Origin: Candidatus Methanophagales archaeon
GTDB taxonomy: Archaea > Halobacteriota > Syntropharchaeia > Alkanophagales > Methanospirareceae
DNA: 10,741 bases
Direction of reading: 5' to 3'
NCBI GenBank assembly: GCA_030621535.1
Contig: JAUXHM010000022.1
Coordinates: 1-10,741 of the forward strand
Within the stretch, counting starts at the first letter, position 1. Every line of letters begins with the position of its first letter. The position numbers were made by a program, and so were the translations under genes. Below, piece by piece: positions 5,887 to 10,741 of the stretch. The notes under the pieces were generated by a model that did not search any database, was not told the DNA's origin, and saw only the letters and a list, made by a program, of their open reading frames with translations.

Positions 5887-6573
5887 TTATCCTCTTAATT
5901 CTCTCTCTTTTTCTTTTCTAAAAGAATCTAAAAATTCCGCTACTCTATCTGTTAAACCCGAGGTATGAGATTCCCTCGCAATCTTTAATATCACCGTGGA
6001 TGCGAGATCCATATCCTCCTCTTTACCCCTTATCCAAATACGACCATTCTTTGCAATGAATATAAAACAGTTGCATTTCTCCTTTAGCATCTTTATCATT
6101 GAACCACTCCTGCCTATGACCCGCGGCACTTTAGTATGCGGTATTTCTATCAATCGCCCCCCTCTTCTCAGCTCAAAATCTTCTTGTAATGCCAACTCTA
6201 TCTTCATCAGCACGTTTACATCCATTACCTTTACCACCACCAAATCATCTACATCCAGATATTCACTCATGTTGCCAAACTCTATTTTCTCCCTCGCTAT
6301 TCCCGAAAGTGCGGACACGTGTAATCGCGCTTCATAGGGAGAGGCGAGATTGACAATCCAAAACGGAAATGAAATCGCGGTTATTTTACCTATTACCACA
6401 TCTCCATTTGATGGCATATATTTCCCTGAAAGCGATACTACTTTTATCTCCCCCCGCTCACTCACGATGCCATATTGCGATGCGTAAACCTTGCCTTCCT
6501 CAACGTAAGTCCCTTCTCCTGCACGTTTCGTCTCTTCAGAGAGAAAATCCCCTGGAACCACAACTTGATACAT
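5887..6573 (-). CDS. rrp4: Exosome RNA-binding cap subunit Rrp4
   Basis: Rrp4 forms the trimeric cap on the exosome ring that recruits and threads RNA, with preference for A-rich RNA in studied archaea. The 228-residue product has the three family regions. An N-terminal domain (MYQVVVPGDFLSEE) runs to about residue 60. An S1 domain follows from about 62 to 135, with VVIGKITAISFPFWIVNL and EARLHVSALSG. A KH domain covers about 140-205, with IPHTKVPRVIGRSGSMIKML supplying the G-x-x-G loop as GRSG. A charged helix (RKEKERELRG) ends it. The ATG at 6573 is 5 nt after the SBDS stop, and a GGTGA-type site lies in the last SBDS codons. The other archaeal cap components (Csl4 and DnaG) are not in this window. 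Confidence 0.97.
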   Translation of the reverse strand: MYQVVVPGDFLSEETKRAGEGTYVEEGKVYASQYGIVSERGEIKVVSLSGKYMPSNGDVVIGKITAISFPFWIVNLASPYEARLHVSALSGIAREKIEFGNMSEYLDVDDLVVVKVMDVNVLMKIELALQEDFELRRGGRLIEIPHTKVPRVIGRSGSMIKMLKEKCNCFIFIAKNGRIWIRGKEEDMDLASTVILKIARESHTSGLTDRVAEFLDSFRKEKERELRG

Positions 6574-6578
6574 ATTTT

Positions 6579-7271
6579 TTATTTCACCAGCCTCGTTTGA
6601 ACTTCACCTTTTGTGATAGCATTCAAAAAAGAGAAAAGGTCATCCCGCATTCCCGCAGGTACTTGCACCAGCGCGATGAACGAGCCATCGGCTTGCCATT
6701 CCTCATTCTTTACTCCATAATTCTTCTTTAGTTCGTAGATTTGCCCTGTGTATGCGGCGGGGATTTTTATTGCTACCTGTATCTCCTCGATTTTTATCGG
6801 GATTATCGGTCTTATTGCCTTCACGGTTGCACTCACCTGCTCGTCCACGGACTTAAACGGGTCAATGTGCACTTTTGCCTCTTTCATCGCGATCTCTATT
6901 CTTTGAGGTGGGTGAGGCGTGTTTGTCTTGGGGTTAATCGAAATTTGAGAAATTCTGTTTATCACCGCTTTCGTCTTCTCTTCCAGCTTTTTCTTCCTTT
7001 GCCCTGCTGTAAGCTGCACCTCACCTTCTTTTACTATCTTCTTCGCTATTTCACGCACATCAGAAGTAGAAAACACGCGCATCAAATCGGCTTCTGTTGC
7101 TTTTTCTCCTTTTGATGCGTTTTCAAATATCTCTTCTACCGCTAAAATATCTTCAATGTTCTCTTCAGCACCGCCTCTGAACAAGTCCGCCCTATCGGGA
7201 TCTACAAGGACTTCAAAATTCTTCTTACCCGATTTATACCGTGCTATCACTGCCTTGTCTAGACTGACCAT
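6579..7271 (-). CDS. Ribosome maturation protein SBDS homologue
   Basis: Archaeal homologue of the Shwachman-Bodian-Diamond protein, which in eukaryotes works with EFL1 to release eIF6 from the large subunit; the archaeal role is inferred to be in late large-subunit maturation. The 230-residue product shows the N-terminal FYSH-type domain ([20 protein letters not shown], then VLVDPDRA), the [15 protein letters not shown] segment and the highly conserved [13 protein letters not shown] near residue 82-94. The [11 protein letters not shown] segment and a C-terminal ferredoxin-like domain ([17 protein letters not shown] and [13 protein letters not shown]) follow. Length and order match the archaeal family. 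The ATG at 7271 follows the psmA stop by 14 nt with an AGGTAT site four bases upstream. It sits between psmA and the exosome genes, a classic euryarchaeal linkage. Confidence 0.97.
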   Translation of the reverse strand: MVSLDKAVIARYKSGKKNFEVLVDPDRADLFRGGAEENIEDILAVEEIFENASKGEKATEADLMRVFSTSDVREIAKKIVKEGEVQLTAGQRKKKLEEKTKAVINRISQISINPKTNTPHPPQRIEIAMKEAKVHIDPFKSVDEQVSATVKAIRPIIPIKIEEIQVAIKIPAAYTGQIYELKKNYGVKNEEWQADGSFIALVQVPAGMRDDLFSFLNAITKGEVQTRLVK

Positions 7272-7285
7272 TTTATACCTATTCC

Positions 7286-8071
7286 CTACTTCTCCTTCCC
7301 TTCTTCTTCCTCTTTGCTTGTTCCTGTTCCCTCAACAGCCTTTTTGTTCCTTTTCTTCACTTTATTTATGTACGGCTCTAACTCGTCGGCACTCAAAGTC
7401 CGGAACTTCTTCTTCTCTAATTCCACAAGACCCGCATCAATGGTTGTTATGTCTATCTTGCCCTCTGTCACAATATACAGGGCCTCCAAACCGAGCGAGA
7501 TGGCGTCCTTGAGCAGGATGTCCTCATTATATTTCTCCTCAAACATCTCGGTTACGACGCTCCTCCCGGAACCTATCGCAGTTGCTTTATATTCAAGCAA
7601 TGCGCCACTTGGGTCGGTCTCAAGCAAATAACAATCTCCATTATACACGCCCCCAATCAACAGTGCGGTACCGAAAGGGCGAAGCCCACCAATTTGTGTA
7701 TACGCTTGCTTAAAATCGCATATCTTCTTCGCTAAGGTTCGCACGTCTATCGCCTCCCCATAAGCAATTTGGTTTATTTGCGCTTCTACTCTGCCTCTAT
7801 CTACCAATACCCTCGCATCTGCGACCAATCCGGAAGTTGCTGCCCCTATATGCTCATCTATTTTAAATATTTTCTCTACGGAGCCTCCTTCTAACAGACG
7901 AGAAGTCAACCTCTTGTCCACCAGCAGCACAACACCATCCTGCGCCTTTATTCCAATGGCTGTAGTCCCTCTCTTCACCGCTTCTCTCGCATATTCCACC
8001 TGAAATAACCTTCCATCAGGGCTGAATACTGTTATCGCCCTGTCATAACCCATTTGTGGCATCATTTGCAT
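7286..8071 (-). CDS. psmA: 20S proteasome alpha subunit
   Basis: PsmA forms the two outer heptameric rings of the archaeal 20S proteasome, gating the chamber and docking the PAN or Cdc48-type ATPases. The N-terminus has the alpha-subunit signature [20 protein letters not shown] followed by [13 protein letters not shown]. The VVLLVDKR strand contains the conserved lysine that helps form the ATPase-docking pocket. [13 protein letters not shown] and [12 protein letters not shown] are further family segments. The protein ends with a Lys/Glu-rich tail. I chose the ATG at 8071 (261 residues) over the GTG at 8080: GGTGAT, overlapping that GTG, is an excellent Shine-Dalgarno for 8071, and the N-terminus then begins [10 protein letters not shown] like relatives. 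Some doubt remains because promoter spacing could also fit a very short leader. It is the first gene of the exosome operon. The beta subunit and ATPase are not in the window. Confidence 0.96.
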   Translation of the reverse strand: MQMMPQMGYDRAITVFSPDGRLFQVEYAREAVKRGTTAIGIKAQDGVVLLVDKRLTSRLLEGGSVEKIFKIDEHIGAATSGLVADARVLVDRGRVEAQINQIAYGEAIDVRTLAKKICDFKQAYTQIGGLRPFGTALLIGGVYNGDCYLLETDPSGALLEYKATAIGSGRSVVTEMFEEKYNEDILLKDAISLGLEALYIVTEGKIDITTIDAGLVELEKKKFRTLSADELEPYINKVKKRNKKAVEGTGTSKEEEEGKEK

Positions 8072-8075
8072 TTCT

Positions 8076-8083
8076 ATCACCTT
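8076..8083 (-). promoter_or_regulatory. Shine-Dalgarno that decides the psmA start
   Basis: The minus strand reads AAGGTGAT, four bases before the ATG at 8071, and matches the archaeal 16S tail complement. It overlaps a possible GTG start at 8080. The match favours 8071 as the real start, provided transcription begins far enough upstream to include it. Confidence 0.6.
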
Positions 8084-8095
8084 TTTTTTTCTACA

Positions 8096-8109
8096 TTTAT
8101 ACTTTATAT
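8096..8109 (-). promoter_or_regulatory. Candidate TATA region of the psmA-exosome operon
   Basis: The minus strand holds two TATA-like cores in series: ATATAAA at 8103-8109 and TATAAA at 8096-8101. With the usual ~26-nt spacing they predict starts near 8080 and 8072. The first leaves a leader of about nine bases; the second would make the ATG at 8071 leaderless and the Shine-Dalgarno at 8076-8083 untranscribed. I cannot tell which is used, and read-through from the upstream tRNA is also possible. Confidence 0.5.
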
Positions 8110-8118
8110 CTCTTTGGT

Positions 8119-8130
8119 AAAGTTAACTTT
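8119..8130. promoter_or_regulatory. 12-bp perfect palindrome upstream of psmA promoter
   Basis: AAAGTTAACTTT is a perfect 12-bp palindrome about ten bases upstream of the first psmA TATA core, between it and the tRNA gene. It could be a regulator half-site pair. It is AT-rich, so chance is not excluded. Confidence 0.3.
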
Positions 8131-8146
8131 CTTTTTCGAAGAAAGA
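8128..8146 (-). terminator. Short hairpin just 3' of tRNA-Ala
   Basis: The minus strand reads CTTTCTTCGAAAAAGAAAG, giving a 7-bp stem with a 5-base loop, five bases beyond the tRNA 3' end. It could mark tRNA processing or termination. No long T-run follows, so transcription may continue towards psmA. Confidence 0.35.
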
Positions 8147-8150
8147 TTTA

Positions 8151-8222
8151 TGGACTCGACGGGATTTGAACCCGTGGCATCCTCCTCGCGAAGGAGGCAC
8201 TCTTCCACTGAGCTACGAGCCC
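8151..8222 (-). tRNA. tRNA-Ala (anticodon CGC)
   Basis: The 72-nt sequence folds into a full cloverleaf. The acceptor stem GGGCTCG pairs with CGAGTCC and includes a G3:U70 wobble, the classic alanine identity element, with discriminator A73. The D stem is GCTC/GAGT. The anticodon stem CCTCC/GGAGG encloses the loop TTCGCGA with anticodon CGC, reading GCG. The variable loop is five bases, and the T stem is ACGGG/CCCGT with loop TTCAAAT. There is no intron. CCA is not encoded (the next bases are TAA), so it must be added after transcription. It lies on the same strand and just upstream of the psmA operon. Confidence 0.97.
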
Positions 8223-8327
8223 CGCCCGTTATTCCCAAGATACTTACTTACTAAATAACAATAAGTTAAGAGAATAATAATAAATAGATTAATACGTTTC
8301 GAGTTTAAGTGAGATGAGGTTAACGAC
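8223..8327. promoter_or_regulatory. AT-rich divergent promoter region of tRNA-Ala and the LysE-type gene
   Basis: This AT-rich gap separates the minus-strand tRNA from the plus-strand exporter. On the minus strand TTATTTAG (8251-8258) is placed about right for a tRNA TATA box. On the plus strand ATAATAAATAG near 8275-8287 could serve the exporter. A GAGGT Shine-Dalgarno at 8316-8320 lies seven bases before the exporter ATG at 8328. The TATA assignments are tentative; the ribosome site is convincing. Confidence 0.45.
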
Positions 8328-9023
8328 ATGGAGATGATTTCTTCACCACTCATTATCGGAGCATCTCTGGTAGGAATAGGATTTCTAACAGGGCTGAGCG
8401 GTGCGTTGATACCTGGACCGCTGTTTGCATTTGTAATATCCGACACGTTGAAGAAAGGAGCGTTATCAGGTCCCCTCGCTATAATTGGACATATCTCCTT
8501 TGAATTCCCGTTAATAGTAGCGGTTGTAGTTTTAGGACTCGAATTGATGAGAAGCTATTTCAGTCACTTTGAAGCCATGGTATATGTAATAGGAAGCCTT
8601 GCGCTTATTTTAATCGCTTCACTCATTATCAAAGAAGCAAGGGCAAAGGGGTCACTGCAGATAGAGGAGGAAACAAGGACTGAAATACGAGCGGCGAAAT
8701 ATAACAATTCGATTCTTGGTGGTTTTATACTTACTGCTTTTAATCCCGCTTTTATACCATGGTGGATAGGGATAGGTTTTCCGGTGTTATTCAGCGGCTT
8801 CCAACAACTGGCTTTAACAGGTATAATTTTGGTGACGCTGGGACACTTCCTCTCCGATTTCGCATGGTATTCTTTCGTCTCTTTCTCTTTTGCGAAAGGC
8901 AAGAATTTCTTCGTTGGTAAGCGATACGAATGGACGATGCTCGTAATAGCTGTCTTTTTGATTGCTCTGGGTGTTTTGTTCTTTGTTAAAGGTGTAGGGA
9001 TAGGCGTAGGTGCAACAGGATAG
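8328..9023 (+). CDS. LysE/RhtB-family membrane exporter
   Basis: Predicted polytopic membrane protein of the LysE translocator superfamily, whose characterised members export amino acids or other small solutes; the substrate here is unknown. The 231-residue length is near the family's ~200-220. The N-terminal half has the family signature GLSGALIPGPLFAFVISDTL at about residues 22-41, followed by KKGALSGPLAIIGH. The second half has the matching TAFNPAFIPWWIGIG segment with its Asn-Pro pair. About six hydrophobic helices are visible: near residues 8-30, 50-70, 80-100, 130-155, 160-185 and 200-220. A charged cytosolic loop (KEARAKGSLQIEEETRTE) lies mid-protein. Start at 8328 is supported by GAGGT seven bases upstream; an ATG two codons later is less well placed. 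It ends just before the coiled-coil gene and is probably co-transcribed with it. Confidence 0.85.
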   Translation: MEMISSPLIIGASLVGIGFLTGLSGALIPGPLFAFVISDTLKKGALSGPLAIIGHISFEFPLIVAVVVLGLELMRSYFSHFEAMVYVIGSLALILIASLIIKEARAKGSLQIEEETRTEIRAAKYNNSILGGFILTAFNPAFIPWWIGIGFPVLFSGFQQLALTGIILVTLGHFLSDFAWYSFVSFSFAKGKNFFVGKRYEWTMLVIAVFLIALGVLFFVKGVGIGVGATG

Positions 9024-9030
9024 TATTAAA

Positions 9031-10311
9031 ATGAAGTGGCTAAATAAAATCTTTGGCAAGGAGGAAATACCGACCACCGTCACCTTCAATGGAATAGATG
9101 CGTGGTTGGAGATGGCAACGAAAATGCTATTTCGTGGTCTGAGCACAAGTGCTGAACCGTTATATGAAGAGATAAAGGACATACGTGAGCGACTCGGGCA
9201 CCGCATTTCCGAGCTTCAGGATGCCGAACCGGCGGGGGATATGCCGGTACAGGTAGAAAAAATAGGATTGTCAGGGCGTGATAAATTGGTAAAACAGCTC
9301 CGTTCGCTGACCGAAAAAATGCAGATTCCGAGCCAAACCGATTATAAAACCGTTTTATCCTTTTATGACACCACTGCATCCAGCATAGCGTTTGTCTTTG
9401 GCAAATCATCGAAGACCATCTACCATGTTCGGTCACTTTTCCCGGATGAGGTTAAGGAAACCGTTGCAGAACTAAATCAGTTGAGAACGGCACTTGACCA
9501 GCTTATCGCACCCATACGCGGTAAAGAAAGCCAGATTATGCATTTGGAACGGGTGCCCAGGATAGTAGAGGACATAAAAGAGTTAAAAGCGAAGATAGAA
9601 AAGGAAAAAGAGAACGTTAGTGCGCGAGAGAAAGAGTGTTCTGCACTCGAGCGGGGAATAGAAAAAGAAGGGAAAAGATTGAGCGCGATTGAAGACCAGG
9701 AAGAATGGATGCGGTTCAAAGCACTCGAAACAGAGTTGTTTTCATTGGAGCAGGGGTTGAGCACACTCGAATCGGATATTAGCAAATTGTTCTCCCCGAT
9801 TAACAAGGAACTCAACCTGTTGAAGAAGCAGGATGAGACTGGACGGCATACGCTTACTCCCGATGAGCGAAAAGCGGTATCTTCAATCCTGTCTTCCCCA
9901 ATTCGAGCGCTCGATGAGGACATCTACGGTTTTCTGACTTCTGTAAAGGACGTTATTGAAGAGGATAGGTCTATCCTGAAGGAGCGAAAGCGAGACAAGA
10001 CACTGAAATGGATAGACCGCCTGTTAAATAGCGAGTTAGCGACTATAAAAGAAAAACGTGAAGGATTACAATCGCGAATTGTGCACATTAAAGGCGAACT
10101 TGCGGAGATGACAATACAGAAAGAGCGAAAAAAGGTCGAGCAATCAATTGCATCTGCCAGGGGACAACTCACGCGATTACGAGAAGGAGTAGAGCGCTCA
10201 AAAAGACACGTAGTTTCGCTGGAAGAGGAACTCGAAGCAAAAGCAAGGCGTTTACCCGGTGCGTTGGAAGCGATTGCGGGTAAGCCGGTAGAGGTAAATC
10301 TAGACGTCTAA
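9031..10311 (+). CDS. Long soluble coiled-coil protein, unknown function
   Basis: I do not recognise a characterised family, although similar archaeal coiled-coil proteins opening with a WLNKIFGK-like segment may exist. The 426-residue product starts with a short amphipathic basic segment (MKWLNKIFGKEE), followed by a mainly helical region with TDYKTVLSFYDTT and VRSLFPDEVKETVAELNQL. A strongly charged coiled coil covers about residues 170-255 (KELKAKIEKEKENVSAREKE). After a break with SPINKELN and LTPDERKAV, a second coiled coil runs from about 320 to 405. There is no signal peptide, membrane span, Walker A motif or cysteine cluster, so it is not a complete SMC or Rad50 ATPase. I chose the ATG at 9031, with AGGA upstream, over a GTG at 9010 that would overlap the exporter by 14 nt. 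Its 3' end overlaps archease by 12 nt. Confidence 0.8.
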   Translation: MKWLNKIFGKEEIPTTVTFNGIDAWLEMATKMLFRGLSTSAEPLYEEIKDIRERLGHRISELQDAEPAGDMPVQVEKIGLSGRDKLVKQLRSLTEKMQIPSQTDYKTVLSFYDTTASSIAFVFGKSSKTIYHVRSLFPDEVKETVAELNQLRTALDQLIAPIRGKESQIMHLERVPRIVEDIKELKAKIEKEKENVSAREKECSALERGIEKEGKRLSAIEDQEEWMRFKALETELFSLEQGLSTLESDISKLFSPINKELNLLKKQDETGRHTLTPDERKAVSSILSSPIRALDEDIYGFLTSVKDVIEEDRSILKERKRDKTLKWIDRLLNSELATIKEKREGLQSRIVHIKGELAEMTIQKERKKVEQSIASARGQLTRLREGVERSKRHVVSLEEELEAKARRLPGALEAIAGKPVEVNLDV

Positions 10312-10737
10312 AACGACCCTCGCATGCCAAATCTCGTTCCTCTTTATCTCCATCATGTTATAGGTAACGGCTTTTATTATTATGCCTGAGTCGTGTTTGT
10401 ACGGGTCGAATCTGCCGCCTCTGCACGTACCTACTATGCGGAAATCCGTGGAATTCACGTCTATATCAAACTTTTTCATGACCAGCGATTCGGCTTCGAA
10501 CATAAAAATCATTTCGTCCAGCCAATCGAACATCAAGCTGTAGAGGTCTTCGGATTTTATCTCTATTTCTCGCTCCCACTCTTCCTCTTCTTCTATCTCG
10601 TCCACATCGGTCATGAAGCTGTAAGTTGCGATAGCGGCATTAGCAAATAATTCTTCCAGCGTGTTGCCATACGCTTCGAATCCCACGTCCGAGGGATGCT
10701 CGATATAGACATATTTTATCTTTTCTTTTCTTTCCAT
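10300..10737 (-). CDS. Archease (RtcB RNA-ligase cofactor protein)
   Basis: Archease promotes guanylylation and turnover of the RtcB tRNA-splicing RNA ligase and can widen its nucleotide use. The 145-residue product has the family pattern: the N-terminal EHPSDVGFEAYGNTLEELFA (family form DHTADVGFRAYG, with a metal-binding aspartate), then SEDLYSLMFDWLDEMIFMFE. The C-terminal GRFDPYKHDSGIIIKAVTYN follows, and the end WHARVVLDV carries the terminal aspartate expected at the metal site. A glutamate-rich stretch (EIEEEEEWERE) near residue 47 is more acidic than usual. The ATG at 10737 is four bases from the window edge, so its promoter and upstream partner cannot be seen; GAAG directly precedes it. 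RtcB is not in the window. The stop lies inside the end of the coiled-coil gene on the other strand. Confidence 0.95.
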   Translation of the reverse strand: MERKEKIKYVYIEHPSDVGFEAYGNTLEELFANAAIATYSFMTDVDEIEEEEEWEREIEIKSEDLYSLMFDWLDEMIFMFEAESLVMKKFDIDVNSTDFRIVGTCRGGRFDPYKHDSGIIIKAVTYNMMEIKRNEIWHARVVLDV

Positions 10738-10741
10738 CTTC

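Noticed and set aside
7286..8080. GTG at 8080 as the psmA start
   Set aside because: It overlaps the best Shine-Dalgarno for the ATG at 8071, and the family N-terminus fits the later start; kept only as an alternative.
8054..8254. Short plus-strand open frame crossing tRNA-Ala
   Set aside because: It reads through the antisense strand of the tRNA; the phrase DSTGFEPVASSS is the usual artefact of translating antisense tRNA.
9031..10311. Coiled-coil protein as an SMC, Rad50 or SbcC ATPase
   Set aside because: There is no Walker A, Walker B or ABC signature and no hinge; only charged helical repeats are visible.

Overview
The window is euryarchaeal. It carries an archaeal proteasome alpha subunit, SBDS, the Rrp4/Rrp41/Rrp42 exosome subunits, transcription factor E, a geranylgeranyl-reductase-family flavoenzyme, archaeal-type uS15, eS17 and uL24, and archease. 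Archaeal TATA elements lie about 26-30 nt upstream of several start codons. The moderate base composition and gene set suggest a methanogen- or ANME-related lineage (Methanomicrobia in the broad sense). That placement is inference from gene content and has not been tested by phylogeny.

Layout. Positions 1-2580 (minus strand) read as one transcription unit: geranylgeranyl reductase, uS15, a small two-helix membrane protein, eS17, and the first 97 codons of dapA, which runs off the left edge. A short AT-rich gap at 2581-2636 separates this unit from rpl24, which stands alone on the plus strand and divergent; one TATA-like element appears able to serve both directions. Positions 2988-3097 hold an imperfect inverted repeat between the convergent ends of rpl24 and an HD-domain gene. 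TFE and the HD gene (4143 to 3098, minus) overlap and share a promoter. A second, larger copy of the inverted repeat (4232-4347) sits just after the stop of rrp42.

Positions 8071-4361 (minus) are a tight five-gene RNA- and protein-turnover operon: psmA, SBDS, rrp4, rrp41, rrp42, with gaps of 2-14 nt. It is a shortened form of the euryarchaeal proteasome-exosome superoperon. tRNA-Ala(CGC) lies just upstream on the same strand. To its right, on the plus strand, are a LysE-family exporter and a long soluble coiled-coil protein of unknown function, which meets a minus-strand archease gene tail to tail with a 12-nt overlap.

How the genes work together: most belong to information processing. Rrp41 and Rrp42 form the hexameric RNase ring of the exosome and Rrp4 is its RNA-binding cap. 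PsmA forms the outer proteasome rings. SBDS acts in late 60S-type ribosome maturation. uS15, eS17 and uL24 are ribosomal proteins, TFE helps open promoters, and archease supports the RtcB RNA ligase. The reductase makes saturated archaeal lipids and DapA starts the lysine branch.

I see no defence system, CRISPR array, transposase or integrase, and no stretch over 300 bases without a gene. The less ordinary signals are the two related inverted-repeat elements, the relocated rpl24 with a shared promoter, an in-frame repeat inside the HD protein, and the uncharacterised exporter/coiled-coil pair.
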